Below are positions 37,192 through 47,589 of a stretch of 64,000 bases of DNA, one piece after another. The DNA comes from Streptococcus ferus DSM 20646. Lineage in GTDB: Bacteria; Bacillota; Bacilli; Lactobacillales; Streptococcaceae. The stretch is taken from the NCBI RefSeq assembly GCF_000372425.1, contig NZ_AQVD01000007.1, forward strand, positions 1 to 64,000. The letters are read 5' to 3'. A program made the position numbers and the translations under genes. The notes under the pieces are model-generated. The model did not search any database. It was not told the DNA's origin and saw only the letters and a program-made list of their open reading frames with translations. Positions within the stretch are counted from its first letter, which is position 1. The number at the start of each line of letters is the position of its first letter.

Positions 37192-38169
37192 TTATTTTTC
37201 TAGCCAAGAAGTTGCTGTTTGAGACAAGACCGCATCCAGTCCTTCAATATTTTCACGACCAACAGTTCGTAACCATTCACGTGCTGCTTCTTCCCCCTGT
37301 TCAATATAGACTGGCACAGCACCTGCCCATGTTGCACGACCGCATAAGACACCGTTAAATTTTGCACCTGATTCATGTGCAAACACTAGTGTATCTTGGA
37401 AAAGCTTAGCTGAAACGCCTGCACTTAGATAAATGTATGGCAAATGAGTTGATGCTTCTTGTTGACGGAAATATTCGGCTGCTTCTTCTTTTGGATAAAC
37501 GACTTCCCCTGTTCCAAAGCCTTCTACAAAATTCATGTTCACAGGTACTTCTACCTTGAGAACATCTACTCCAAAACGTTCATCCGAAAAGACTTTCATA
37601 GCTTCATTTACTTTTCTAGGTTTAACTTTCGCAAATTCAACACTGGCATTGTCTTCAATCGTTTCATCGTAGCTCAAAATTTCCAAGAAGAATGGCAAAC
37701 CTTCTGCCTGACATTCTGAACCCAAACGTTCAATATAGGCCTGTTTTTGAAGATTGACGTATTTGTCTCCATCAACATCATAATAGAGTAGGAATTTAAT
37801 GGCATCTGCTCCCTCTTCTTTTAGTCGTTTTACAGACCATTCTACTAGGCAATCTGGCAAACGACTTGTAGAGCTGGTGTCATAGCCAGTTTTTTCATAA
37901 GCCAAAAGTAATCCACATTGTTCATCACGGGCGCGTGAAGCTGGCAAACCAAATTCAGGATCTAAAAGAATAGAGGAAGAAAACTGTGTTAATTCTTCAG
38001 AAACTAGAGTTTTTAGCTCTTCCATCTGCTCCACAGTAGGTTCTTCTACTTGATGTTTTGCCATCATTTTTTTCAAGGCTCCACGTTGGTCGAAGGCAAG
38101 AGCTGAAATAACCCCTGCTTCATTGCTGACTTTTTCCATATATTTTCTTTTTTCTGCTGTTAATACCAT
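37192..38169 (-). CDS. lacD: Tagatose-1,6-bisphosphate aldolase
   Basis: 325 residues from [14 protein letters not shown], class I aldolase splitting tagatose 1,6-bisphosphate into DHAP and glyceraldehyde 3-phosphate. The Schiff-base lysine is expected in [13 protein letters not shown] (about 205), and [10 protein letters not shown] lies near the start. The SD GAGGAGG is inside the lacC end, and the lacC stop is one base from the ATG, implying coupled translation. A longer frame from 38190 overlaps lacC and is rejected. Confidence 0.95.
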   Translation of the reverse strand: MVLTAEKRKYMEKVSNEAGVISALAFDQRGALKKMMAKHQVEEPTVEQMEELKTLVSEELTQFSSSILLDPEFGLPASRARDEQCGLLLAYEKTGYDTSSTSRLPDCLVEWSVKRLKEEGADAIKFLLYYDVDGDKYVNLQKQAYIERLGSECQAEGLPFFLEILSYDETIEDNASVEFAKVKPRKVNEAMKVFSDERFGVDVLKVEVPVNMNFVEGFGTGEVVYPKEEAAEYFRQQEASTHLPYIYLSAGVSAKLFQDTLVFAHESGAKFNGVLCGRATWAGAVPVYIEQGEEAAREWLRTVGRENIEGLDAVLSQTATSWLEK

Positions 38170-38170
38170 C

Positions 38171-39103
38171 TTAAACCTCCTCGACTTCAATTTGAGAATA
38201 CAATACTTCTGAATGTTCTAAGTTGACATAACCTGTCTGTTCTTCCTGAGCATTTAACATACCCAAAACATTTGCATTTTTTAGTAGTTCTACATCAGGT
38301 AATGCATGCGCCAAACTAGCTGCTATTCCTGCAACTGTTGAATCACCTGAACCTACTGGATTGACGACATTTATTTTTGGAATTCTGACACGATAGAACT
38401 TGTCATTGTGCTTGGCAAAAGTCCCCTTTGCACCCAATGATACGACTATCCATTCAATTCCTTGGAATAATTGACCTGACAGAACTGCTTTCAATTCTTG
38501 AGTATCATCTGTGACATCTTTTCCAATTAACTGTGATAACTCTTCTGTATTTGGCTTAATAACTGTCGGCTTCTGCTGACTTTCCAAAACTTTTTTCAGC
38601 GCCTCACCAGAACAATCCAGAACAACAGCTACACCGTATTTTTTACAAAGTTCTACAATTTCTACATAATAATTGCTAGCAAGTCCCTTAGGCAAACTTC
38701 CTGAAATAGCAACAACATCTACATTGTTCAGGATAATTTCTAGATGTTCGATAAAATTCAAGGCTTCATGTTCTTGAATAGTTGGTCCTTGTTCTAAAAT
38801 CTCCGTCTGTTGACCATCGTGAAGGATCGCAATGCAATTACGTGTTTCATTCCCAATCTCCACAAAGGAATTTTTAATATCATTTCGAGTGAGTTGTTTC
38901 TTTACATAACTTCCAATCTCACCACCAATAAAACCAGTAGCCACAACATCTTCACCGATTTGTTTCAAAACTCGTGTCACATTGAGCCCCTTGCCTCCAG
39001 CTGTTTTTTGAACGTTTTCTACTCGATTGACAGTATCCAAATGAAAGGTATCCAATTGATAGGCAATATCAACCGACGGATTTAAAGTGATCGTCAAAAT
39101 CAT
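38171..39103 (-). CDS. lacC: Tagatose-6-phosphate kinase
   Basis: 310 residues of the PfkB ribokinase family. Conserved [15 protein letters not shown] near the start and the C-terminal [16 protein letters not shown] with the catalytic Asp. It phosphorylates tagatose 6-phosphate to the bisphosphate. It follows lacB by nine bases. Confidence 0.96.
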   Translation of the reverse strand: MILTITLNPSVDIAYQLDTFHLDTVNRVENVQKTAGGKGLNVTRVLKQIGEDVVATGFIGGEIGSYVKKQLTRNDIKNSFVEIGNETRNCIAILHDGQQTEILEQGPTIQEHEALNFIEHLEIILNNVDVVAISGSLPKGLASNYYVEIVELCKKYGVAVVLDCSGEALKKVLESQQKPTVIKPNTEELSQLIGKDVTDDTQELKAVLSGQLFQGIEWIVVSLGAKGTFAKHNDKFYRVRIPKINVVNPVGSGDSTVAGIAASLAHALPDVELLKNANVLGMLNAQEEQTGYVNLEHSEVLYSQIEVEEV

Positions 39104-39112
39104 GTGAGCCTC

Positions 39113-39631
<519 letters not shown>

Positions 39632-39654
39632 TTATTCTCCTTTGTTTACAACAA

Positions 39655-40077
39655 TTAGCACATTTTATTTAGCATATCAACACGAATTTGGTGACGGCCG
39701 CCATCATACTCACCTTCAACAAATCCTTTAACGATATTTTTAGCAATTCCTTCTCCTACAATCTCACTACCGATTGTAATAATACGCGAATTGTTGTGTC
39801 CTCTTGTCATATAGGCAGAGCGTTCGTCTGAAACTTCTGCAGCAATCATGCCTTTGACTTTAGTTGCGGTCATAAATGGACCAACGCCATAAGCATCAAT
39901 CACAATACCAAGATTTCCTTCTTCTTGATTGACTGCTGCAACTACCGCCAAAGTTGTATCAACAAAATCACTTCCATCACTGACATCTTTAAAGTCATAT
40001 GATTTTTCTAGCAAATAATCTTTAATAACGTCTTTTAGTTTTGAGCCCGCTGGATCAGCACCGATAATGATTGTCAT
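39655..40077 (-). CDS. lacA: Galactose-6-phosphate isomerase subunit LacA
   Basis: 140 residues of the same RpiB-like fold; the segment [18 protein letters not shown] replaces the cysteine loop of LacB, as expected for the non-cysteine partner. First gene of the catabolic operon, about 100 bases downstream of the lac promoter. Confidence 0.95.
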   Translation of the reverse strand: MTIIIGADPAGSKLKDVIKDYLLEKSYDFKDVSDGSDFVDTTLAVVAAVNQEEGNLGIVIDAYGVGPFMTATKVKGMIAAEVSDERSAYMTRGHNNSRIITIGSEIVGEGIAKNIVKGFVEGEYDGGRHQIRVDMLNKMC

Positions 40078-40148
40078 AACCTATCTCCTAACAAAAATAG
40101 AAAGTTGTAGCCATATGTGGCAGAAAATCGTTGTTTTGCAAAACTTAG

Positions 40149-40205
40149 AAAAAGCGTTTTCGCTTTTTATGTTTAAATTATACAATCAAACAAACATAAA
40201 GTCAA
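40149..40205 (-). promoter_or_regulatory. lacA promoter region with inverted repeat
   Basis: TTGACT (40200-40205) and TATAAT (40177-40182), spacer 17, with TGTTTGTTTG in the spacer, a pattern like LacR operators. Just downstream AAAAAGCG/CGCTTTTT (40149-40156, 40161-40168) is a perfect inverted repeat, cre-like (11 of 14 matches), or an mRNA hairpin. Confidence 0.7.
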
Positions 40206-40247
40206 CATATTTTGTTTTATTTTTGTTCATTTTTTTCTTATACAAAC

Positions 40248-40275
40248 AAAAAACCAACATTTTGCTGTTGGTTTT
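40248..40275 (-). terminator. lacR terminator
   Basis: CCAACA...TGTTGG stem with T-run TTTTTT on the minus strand, seven bases beyond the lacR stop. Confidence 0.85.
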
Positions 40276-40282
40276 GATAATT

Positions 40283-41050
40283 TTATGATTTTGTAGAAAT
40301 AATTTCAATGTGGTTATGTAATAATTGGTAGTTTTCATCCTTTGCATTCATATCTGTCACTAGAGCAGTTACATCATTCAAATCACAAAAGGAAGTAAAA
40401 TCATCTTTTCCAATTTTCGAAGCATCTAGCAGTAGATATTTTTCTAAAGAATGTTTAATGGCAAGGTTTTGCGTATAGGCTTCAGCGAGGGTGGAGGTCA
40501 TGACATCAGTCCCCTTAAGTCCATTACCTGAAAAGAAGATCTTGCTGAATCGCATTTTTTCTAGACTTGTATTGGTAATTTCTCCTACAAACGATTCTGT
40601 TACTTGGCGATATTCTCCCCCCAAGAGAAAGACTTGAAACTCCTCGGTCTTCTTTTGAGATAAGATGGTAAAAACAGGCATACAATTTGTGATGACAGTT
40701 AGGCGAAGATTTTTAATGGCTTCAGCCAGAAAGGCAACTGTTGTGCCAGGACCTAAAAATACCGTGTCTCCATCTTCTATCAGTTGTGCAGCTCTTTCTG
40801 CTATCTCTTGCTTGGCTTCCTTATTTTGAATGTGTTTCTCAGAATGAGAATATTCACGATATTGAAAAGCCTTATTACTTCTAGCACCGCCGTGTATTTT
40901 AGTTAAGACCCCCTGCTCTTCCAACTCTATAAAATCACGTCGAACGGTCATATCAGTAACATTTAGCAATTCAACAATCTCAGAAATTCGAACTGTGCCT
41001 TTTTTGTTTACCAATCGTGTAATTTCTTCTAGTCGTTCTCGTTTATTCAT
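40283..41050 (-). CDS. lacR: Lactose operon repressor LacR (DeoR family)
   Basis: 255 residues. The N-terminal DeoR winged helix ([35 protein letters not shown]) is followed by the C-terminal sugar-phosphate sensing domain ([27 protein letters not shown]). LacR represses lacABCD until tagatose 6-phosphate binds. It is transcribed in the same direction as the lac genes, with TATAAT at 41076-41081. The defence operon ends 168 bases upstream. Confidence 0.92.
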   Translation of the reverse strand: MNKRERLEEITRLVNKKGTVRISEIVELLNVTDMTVRRDFIELEEQGVLTKIHGGARSNKAFQYREYSHSEKHIQNKEAKQEIAERAAQLIEDGDTVFLGPGTTVAFLAEAIKNLRLTVITNCMPVFTILSQKKTEEFQVFLLGGEYRQVTESFVGEITNTSLEKMRFSKIFFSGNGLKGTDVMTSTLAEAYTQNLAIKHSLEKYLLLDASKIGKDDFTSFCDLNDVTALVTDMNAKDENYQLLHNHIEIISTKS

Positions 41051-41218
41051 GTTTAATCCTTTGTTGTTTTTTTACATTATATCAAAAATCAACTAGAATA
41101 TGTTGGAATCTTGAACATTTGTTCGAAATTGATTGGAGGTTATTTTCTAGCATCGTTTGTTTGGAAGATATCACATTAGTGAAAACAACGAGAGCAGGAG
41201 TTCTAAAACGAAAGATCA

Positions 41219-43243
41219 TTATGTTAATTTTTGAACATCGCCAAAAATATTTCCTATATTTTCTAACACATCTTCATAGGTATTAGAAATATAAATTACA
41301 TGAAGATTTATTTTTGCTCTTGAGCACGCTACATAAAGTAAGTTACGAATTTCTTGAAATCTATTATCCTCAAAAGTTGTAGAATTATAATTTTTAAAAA
41401 AATATTTACAATAATCAGTTTTTCTAGCAAATTTGTCTTGCAGTACTACAACTACATTATCAAATTCAAGGCCTTTTGAACCATGTAATGTATAATAGCT
41501 AATTCCCTTATTTTTTAAGTCATCAAAAATATAATTATACCACTTGATAAATTGAGAAACATCTAGATTAAAAAATTCATCAATAACTGACATTTCTCTC
41601 TCCATTTCCTCCTCTGAATCCTGGAAATAATAAAAATAATCATAGGCACGATTCTTTATATTCACTAAAATGTTATCAGCAGTATCATCTATTGCGAATA
41701 TTTTTCTTAAAATATCTTCACCTGAGATTCGTTCTCGAATATTAGCAATGTCATCAAGACATTCATTAATTGTCAGTTTTGAAAGATTAATTTTTCTTGA
41801 GCTACTAATAAATTGTTTCATCTCTGCAAATGTGAGTGTTGATTTATAAGAAGTTACAAACTGGACAATCTCTCTAACTGTTGAATTATCGTCTCCTGTC
41901 TTTTGAATAAAGTCTATGAAAGTTAATATTTCTCTTAAAAACCATCCCATATGTTGTAAGTTCTGCTGTAAAAATTCATTAGTCACATTTTCATAGCTAG
42001 TACCACTAAATCTAGGAAATTTTTTCAAAACTGACAATATTTCATCAAATCCTCGGGCCTTTGAAATATCATCATTTTTCATTAGTAGACAAGATGTATT
42101 ATTAGCCAGGCTATTTTCCTGTAAAAAAGTATCTAAACTAAAGTCTTCGCCAGCTATGTAAAAATTATAAGATCCATTATCAAAATCACTATATATGGAT
42201 TGTTGACCAAAATTGTCATTCCTAATTTTTTCAATCAACTCTACTATTTGCTTAGAAGAACGGCGATTGAAGATTTTCTCAATACTCTTATATTCTTCTT
42301 TATTTGGCAGAACACCTACTCCTGAACCATAAATATTTTGTAAGGAATCACCAAAAAATCCCACTACTAAGTTTTTCTTAGAATTTGAATATTCCCTGAC
42401 GCTATTGATAATAGCAACAACCTTTTCATCTGTATCTTGATACTCATCAACTAAGATATACGGATATCTATCTGAAAATAGTCTCTTTAACAAATTATGA
42501 CTCGTAATAATATTTTTACAATAAAGCAATAATGTATCATGACTAATTACATAATTCTCAAGCTTATCTTTATTTCGAATTGGATTATAGATTATTTTTC
42601 CGGATTTCTTATTCTCGATTTCCGTTAGTGCTATTTCTAATTTATACTTATTATTAATATGACTAACTAGACTACGAAACTTAGAAATATTTTTTAACAA
42701 ACCATCTTTTTCAAAATAATCACTATAAGCTAGAATTGCTGCTTTAAAATCAACTGCAGGACTACTAGGTGTATTGTAGAAAACTTTCAAAAAGTCTTCA
42801 TTACAGATAACTTTTTGAAACTCAATCTGATTCACATGACTAGATAGCGAATTTTCACTTATCTTTTGTTCAATTCCAGAAAGTTCCTCTCTAATTTTTT
42901 TCTTATGTTCTTCAGTCAGTAGTTCTTGCTGAATCGCAATAAATCCCCAAAGAAATTCATGAATTGTAGATACTACAACCGAAGTATTTTTTCCAACTCG
43001 ATCAAGAATCTCATTTTTTGCAGCATTAGTATAAGTAATACACAAGATTTTTTGATTACTTAACTTTAAATTTTCTCCCCTCGTCTTCAAAATATGCTCA
43101 ATTGATTTTTGAAGTGCATAAGTCTTACCTGCTCCTGCACCGGCATCGAAACAAAAGCTCTCAAAATTATCTAAACATTCATTAATTTCTTGCTGAATGT
43201 CTAACTCTAGCTGTTTATTTTCTGGACTAATCGTATATGTCAT
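41219..43243 (-). CDS. GajB-like UvrD/Rep superfamily helicase
   Basis: 674 residues, superfamily 1A helicase. Motif I DAGAGAGKTYAL (34-41), motif Ia ITYTNAAKNEI, motif II LVDEYQDTDE (266-270), motif III GFFGDSLQNIYG (298-305), motif V-like LHGSKGLEFDNVVV (about 595) and motif VI LLYVACSRAK (about 640) are all intact. It is three bases downstream of the OLD nuclease, with SD AAGGAG in that gene's end. The pairing of an OLD nuclease with a UvrD-like helicase is the Gabija anti-phage arrangement. It is longer than the roughly 490-residue GajB type protein. Confidence 0.85.
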   Translation of the reverse strand: MTYTISPENKQLELDIQQEINECLDNFESFCFDAGAGAGKTYALQKSIEHILKTRGENLKLSNQKILCITYTNAAKNEILDRVGKNTSVVVSTIHEFLWGFIAIQQELLTEEHKKKIREELSGIEQKISENSLSSHVNQIEFQKVICNEDFLKVFYNTPSSPAVDFKAAILAYSDYFEKDGLLKNISKFRSLVSHINNKYKLEIALTEIENKKSGKIIYNPIRNKDKLENYVISHDTLLLYCKNIITSHNLLKRLFSDRYPYILVDEYQDTDEKVVAIINSVREYSNSKKNLVVGFFGDSLQNIYGSGVGVLPNKEEYKSIEKIFNRRSSKQIVELIEKIRNDNFGQQSIYSDFDNGSYNFYIAGEDFSLDTFLQENSLANNTSCLLMKNDDISKARGFDEILSVLKKFPRFSGTSYENVTNEFLQQNLQHMGWFLREILTFIDFIQKTGDDNSTVREIVQFVTSYKSTLTFAEMKQFISSSRKINLSKLTINECLDDIANIRERISGEDILRKIFAIDDTADNILVNIKNRAYDYFYYFQDSEEEMEREMSVIDEFFNLDVSQFIKWYNYIFDDLKNKGISYYTLHGSKGLEFDNVVVVLQDKFARKTDYCKYFFKNYNSTTFEDNRFQEIRNLLYVACSRAKINLHVIYISNTYEDVLENIGNIFGDVQKLT

Positions 43244-43246
43244 CGT

Positions 43247-45487
43247 TTACTCCTTGAAGTAATCGCAAAGCGACTTTAAACCTGATTCAATATATTTAGG
43301 AAGTTTGAGATTAAAAGTATCATCAGTTACAGATAGATATACTAACCCTGTAGAAAATTTTGATTTCCCATCAGATAATTTAACCTGGTACATATAAGAT
43401 TTATCAACTATATTTGAAGTTTCATCAATATCCCCAAAATATTTCATATTCGGATGAACATATTTTAAAAGTTTAATCAAAGATTTCTTGTACAAATTTT
43501 CATCTCCATTACCTATTGCATTTGTTAAAACAACTGCTTCTTCAAAACTAGTAGCATAATATCCGTTTATAATGCCTTGGGAATATATCAAAATGTTGTT
43601 AAACTCAAAAGCCAACTCCTCTTTATTTGTAAGCATATCAATTATCTTTTCGTTAATTTCATTGCATTTAGCTTTGTCATTATTTAACTCTTTTTTTATA
43701 AAGTGCTGTATAGTTCCATTTGTACTCATCAAAGAATCTTTTAAGTCACCATATTTTGCTTCTAAATTAGCAATATTTGATGGAATAATATCAGGACTAT
43801 CATTATCCTTTATATCCACTATTTTTTCGGATTCTGATCTTTTTAAATCTAAATCTGTAAAAATAACAGTCTTAATACCTAATAAATCTAACAAGCTAGT
43901 AAACTGATGTGCATATGCACCATCAATCCTATAAACTTTAACATGATGATTTTTCAAAACGGGATGTCTATCAATTTTGTATCTGAGATAAGTTTCTTCT
44001 GAAACTCCCTCAACTAAAACCACTGCATCCGCAAAGAAAATATCTGAAACCTCTAGCCTTAAATACTTCTTTATATATCTATAAGATTTTTTGTCAATAC
44101 CTCTACCAGACACTATTTTGTCATCACTTATGTTTTTAATAATATTATTCACGCCTGCTTGACCTAAATAACTAATATTATTAAGAGTATTTCCTGATTG
44201 AATTTTACTGTTTAAAATATGTGTTGAGTGAGTCGTGATGATAATTTGAAATTTATCTAGCTGGTCTTTTTCTCTCAGTAAGGTGGCAATTGCTTTTGAA
44301 ATGTTTTTTATAAATAATTCTTGCATCTGGGGGTGCATAAATGACTCTGGTTCTTCAATACAGAGAATATTTACTGAGCCATTAATATCCTTCTCACTAT
44401 ATAATTCAATATAGTCAACAATCTTTGCGATAATAACCATCAAATTTGTATAACCCATGCCAAACTGGCTTTCAGGTATATTGTTATTTCCCTCCTGATA
44501 CTCATAAATAATGCTATTCTCAAAAATCTTCTCTAAAGTTACATCTGGATGCAAATTCATCTTTAAATTCTTAATTGACTCAATGCTAGAAACTGCATTT
44601 TGAAGAATATCCTTAATTTTGCGATCAACCATATTCTTTACTTGAGAATTAATACTACCAACTAAGCTATCAATTTCTGTAATATCATTATTTTTTACAT
44701 AAGTTGAAACGATTTTATTGTAGGCTTGCGAAAGTGTCTTATCATTTTTTACCGTATTTGCTTCTATTGTCTCTACCTTTAGTAATGAAGATAGAGAAAA
44801 TTCTTTAGCAGGCTCCTCTCTTCCCAGCGGATAACAATTTAATACAAAGTAATTACTGCTAAATAAACCTAAAAATTTTCGGTATTGAAGATCTTTTTGA
44901 TATTGCTCGTTCCCCCCTAAATAACCTCTCTTAATTTTAACAAGTTCCTCTAAGAAAGACTGAACATCAGCAATTTCATACCTAACATCGACAGTTACTT
45001 CTGCAACCTCCTCACTTGCGTGAGTTCCAATTGTCTCTATCCCCCCTAGAATTAATATATCTTCGAAACTTGAAATCAAATCATTGCCATCATCAATTCC
45101 TAATACTAATTGAAACTCTAGTTTAGGAAAGTCAGATTTAGCAATACTTTTTATCTCTTCTTCGGATTTACTATCAATATTCTCTTTATACCAATCTGAT
45201 AACATTTTTAAATTAAAATCTGTATACTTGAAAACATTTCTACTGCCAGACTTGGTATTTTGTAGTGTATGTAGTAATTTAACAATTGTACTTTTACCAG
45301 AATTATTTTTTCCTACGATTAATGATGAACTTTTTGATATATATTTTTCTGTTATACTTATCTTTTCCGACTCTGTTTCCGTTTCAGTACCTGACCTATC
45401 TGGCCATTTACTATGAGCAAAGTTAATAGTCTGAACGTCTTCGCCATATTTTCTATAATTTTTTATTGACAAACTTTTTAAATACAT
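43247..45487 (-). CDS. GajA-like OLD-family ATP-dependent endonuclease
   Basis: 746 residues. An ABC-type ATPase domain with Walker A GKNNSGKST (59-67), signature-like FGMGYTNLM (342-350), Walker B ILCIEEPESF (374-383) and H-loop TTHSTH (418-423). The TOPRIM nuclease domain follows, with VEGVSEE (492-498) and FTDLDLK (543-549). All expected active-site residues are visible. With the helicase gene this is a Gabija-like system. It is longer than the roughly 580-residue type GajA. It starts 10 bases after pezT with SD GGAGAT. Codon use is AT-rich compared with its neighbours, a sign of transfer. Confidence 0.87.
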   Translation of the reverse strand: MYLKSLSIKNYRKYGEDVQTINFAHSKWPDRSGTETETESEKISITEKYISKSSSLIVGKNNSGKSTIVKLLHTLQNTKSGSRNVFKYTDFNLKMLSDWYKENIDSKSEEEIKSIAKSDFPKLEFQLVLGIDDGNDLISSFEDILILGGIETIGTHASEEVAEVTVDVRYEIADVQSFLEELVKIKRGYLGGNEQYQKDLQYRKFLGLFSSNYFVLNCYPLGREEPAKEFSLSSLLKVETIEANTVKNDKTLSQAYNKIVSTYVKNNDITEIDSLVGSINSQVKNMVDRKIKDILQNAVSSIESIKNLKMNLHPDVTLEKIFENSIIYEYQEGNNNIPESQFGMGYTNLMVIIAKIVDYIELYSEKDINGSVNILCIEEPESFMHPQMQELFIKNISKAIATLLREKDQLDKFQIIITTHSTHILNSKIQSGNTLNNISYLGQAGVNNIIKNISDDKIVSGRGIDKKSYRYIKKYLRLEVSDIFFADAVVLVEGVSEETYLRYKIDRHPVLKNHHVKVYRIDGAYAHQFTSLLDLLGIKTVIFTDLDLKRSESEKIVDIKDNDSPDIIPSNIANLEAKYGDLKDSLMSTNGTIQHFIKKELNNDKAKCNEINEKIIDMLTNKEELAFEFNNILIYSQGIINGYYATSFEEAVVLTNAIGNGDENLYKKSLIKLLKYVHPNMKYFGDIDETSNIVDKSYMYQVKLSDGKSKFSTGLVYLSVTDDTFNLKLPKYIESGLKSLCDYFKE

Positions 45488-45497
45488 ATCATATCTC

Positions 45498-46271
45498 CTA
45501 CAAATTTTCTTTTATTACTGAAATCTCTCTTAACCGCTCTTGCCCCATCTTCAACATCTCTTCCTCGACTTTACTCCATTTTCCAAAGAGGCATTCTTGT
45601 AACACTTCTGCTGCGGAACCTTCATCGGTTTCAGAATCGTAGATACAAGTTCGATCTCTCTGATAAATCTGAATCTGGTCAAAGAGTTGCTCTCTTTCTA
45701 ACTCCCTCAAGTTCTCAACCAAGTTCTCAACAATCCCATCATGGTGTTCTTTTGATGTTGCCCTGGCCTGATTAGGATCGATGACATAAAGTTCTTCGTA
45801 ACGAATCAAGGTGCTGAGATAGGACAATTCTGGTTTGGTACCAATTACAGCTAAAGAAACTTGGTAACCTTTAGAAGCTAATAATTGAGCAGTCTGACGA
45901 GGAACTTGAGTGGTACGCAAAGTCCCTTCAATCAGCAAATGATAACCTTGTGTACTAAGTTCATCAACCAGATACTCTACCATTTTTCCTGCAAATCCCT
46001 TGGTATAGTCCACGCTGTCCTTGCCATACTTTTCTTGCAGTGCTAGGTAATTGGGGTGTTGAGAACGATAGCTGTCACCATCGATGATAATGATATTGCC
46101 TTGAAATTCCTTTTGTTTAATTCGATGAATCGTTGTCTTACCCGCTCCGCTTTGTCCACCAAGTAAGATAGCTTTCGGTTGGTCCGGAATAGTTTTTCCT
46201 CGGGTTAAGGCCCGAATGGTTCGCTGCAAGGCCTTCTGAAACTCAGCCTCACTAAATTCTTCCAGTCTCAT
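45498..46271 (-). CDS. pezT: PezT, zeta-type toxin (UDP-GlcNAc kinase family)
   Basis: 257 residues. Walker A GGQSGAGKT (38-46) with Lys45, and the catalytic Asp66 in IIDGDSYRSQHP, both as in S. pneumoniae PezT. Zeta toxins phosphorylate UDP-GlcNAc and block peptidoglycan synthesis. The gene is full length and appears active. The ATG overlaps the pezA stop (TAATG). Downstream the Gabija-like genes follow after only 10 bases. Confidence 0.93.
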   Translation of the reverse strand: MRLEEFSEAEFQKALQRTIRALTRGKTIPDQPKAILLGGQSGAGKTTIHRIKQKEFQGNIIIIDGDSYRSQHPNYLALQEKYGKDSVDYTKGFAGKMVEYLVDELSTQGYHLLIEGTLRTTQVPRQTAQLLASKGYQVSLAVIGTKPELSYLSTLIRYEELYVIDPNQARATSKEHHDGIVENLVENLRELEREQLFDQIQIYQRDRTCIYDSETDEGSAAEVLQECLFGKWSKVEEEMLKMGQERLREISVIKENL

Positions 46272-46747
46272 TAAGCCACCACCCGATGATGCACCATGTC
46301 CAACATCCGCTCAATACCGTCTAAATAGCCATTGTAACGCTCGATTTCATCGAAAGTATCGACAAGATAAATTTTCGTATTGATCAATTCAGCCAAATCA
46401 TCACTCATGAGAATCCAAGGATTGGCTTCATCATCAAAAGCAATATCCTGACTATCCTGATAACGATAGAGCTGGGATAAAATGGCTGCCCCACGTTCTT
46501 TAATGACTTCTACTTTTAAGGTCAATTGGTAATCTTCAACGGGTGTTAGCATTTTGTCCTCCCCTACAATATCGACATAAGAAATGTTAAATTCTTGGCA
46601 AATGCGATCGATCAGTTCTGTTGAAACGGTGCTGGTTCCATTTTCATACCGACTCAGGCTATTGCGGGAAATCCCAACCATTTCTGCAAATTCGGGCTGC
46701 GTCAAATGATGTTTGTGTCGTAAAGATTTTATATTGTCTCCAATCAT
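46271..46747 (-). CDS. pezA: PezA, epsilon-type antitoxin and repressor
   Basis: 158 residues from MIGDNIKSLRHKHHLTQPEF, with SD AGGAGG; the longer frame upstream covers the promoter. The N-terminal XRE helix-turn-helix (about 5-60) binds the operator. The C-terminal part wraps PezT and blocks its ATP site. Length equals that of S. pneumoniae PezA. Acting as repressor of its own promoter it would also control the downstream Gabija-like genes. Confidence 0.93.
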   Translation of the reverse strand: MIGDNIKSLRHKHHLTQPEFAEMVGISRNSLSRYENGTSTVSTELIDRICQEFNISYVDIVGEDKMLTPVEDYQLTLKVEVIKERGAAILSQLYRYQDSQDIAFDDEANPWILMSDDLAELINTKIYLVDTFDEIERYNGYLDGIERMLDMVHHRVVA

Positions 46748-46775
46748 AGATAATATCCTCCTCATATTTAATATC

Positions 46776-46818
46776 ATTATAGCATAAAAAAGAACAAACG
46801 CACCAAATTTGGTGCGTT
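46776..46818 (-). promoter_or_regulatory. pezA promoter and palindromic operator
   Basis: TATAAT (46776-46781, with upstream TGC) and a perfect 22-bp palindrome centred on CGCACCAAATTTGGTGCG (46799-46816) covering the -35 region. The palindrome is the likely PezA operator. Followed by TTTGTTCTTTTTT on the minus strand, it also looks like a terminator for the upstream TMEM175-like gene. Confidence 0.75.
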
Positions 46819-46831
46819 GCGTTGTTTGTAA

Positions 46832-47389
46832 CTAAAGTGATCTCGGAATAATAAGCACAAGAGCCGTAATCAGCACGGACCACATCATAGCTGATGGGAA
46901 GACCGTCAGGGTTAGAATGAGGCCTAAGAGTTTGAGGGCGATGTCCAACACCATGATGCGATTATGGCCAAAGGCTAGGGTTCTTGCGACAGAATCTTCC
47001 GCTACTGCAGCCAGTTCTTGGTACATCCACACGTTTGTCAGGGAGACCAAGAGCACCACGATGCCGTAGAGGGCTTGTGCGACTGAGTTGTTAAAGTTTG
47101 TCGCTACGATATTAGTGGTATAGGGGAAGAAAGAGGAGAAAAAGAGCAGGAGCAGGGAAATCCACACCAGCTTATTATTGATTCTTGTAATATTGTCCCA
47201 GGTCCGATGCATATTGACCCACATGGTTCCAATCCAGAAAAAGGAGATGGTGTAGGCAAAGAGATTCATCCGCAAATCCCAGACGGCTGCCCAGGTCAAA
47301 CTGGTCGGTTTTTCAAATTCCAAGATTAATATCGTCACGATAATGGCAATCACGGCATCCGTAAAAGCTACCAAGCGTTCTTTTGACAT
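46832..47389 (-). CDS. TMEM175-family (DUF1211) membrane protein
   Basis: 185 residues with five to six membrane segments and the FTDAVIAIIVTILILEFE start, a variant of the FSDGVFAI motif that lines the pore of TMEM175 potassium channels. Bacterial relatives are potassium channels. Function here is untested. It lies just upstream of pezA, from which it is separated by the palindrome. The GC content appears closer to the core genome than that of the Gabija-like genes. Confidence 0.8.
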   Translation of the reverse strand: MSKERLVAFTDAVIAIIVTILILEFEKPTSLTWAAVWDLRMNLFAYTISFFWIGTMWVNMHRTWDNITRINNKLVWISLLLLFFSSFFPYTTNIVATNFNNSVAQALYGIVVLLVSLTNVWMYQELAAVAEDSVARTLAFGHNRIMVLDIALKLLGLILTLTVFPSAMMWSVLITALVLIIPRSL

Positions 47390-47589
47390 CGATTTCCTCC
47401 ATTTCTTTTTCCATTATAGCATAGAAAAGGCTGCTATCTGGAATCTCGCAACTACTTTGGAGGTTTAGAAGCAGATAACTGGTGGCTTTCGCTTGCTGAT
47501 GAAATCAAATACTGAAACACTTTCAAATCTGCTTTAGACTGCTGTTTTTCAGCCATTATCAACACAAAATGATATGGAAACTGTCTCAA

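Noticed and set aside
46832-47389. TMEM175-like gene as part of the defence operon
   Set aside because: It lies upstream of the pezA promoter behind a terminator-like palindrome, so it is not clearly in the same transcript, and no defence role is known.
47452-47557. A 34-codon minus-strand frame starting MAEKQQSKADLKVFQ
   Set aside because: No SD, no recognisable similarity and low-complexity context; probably chance.
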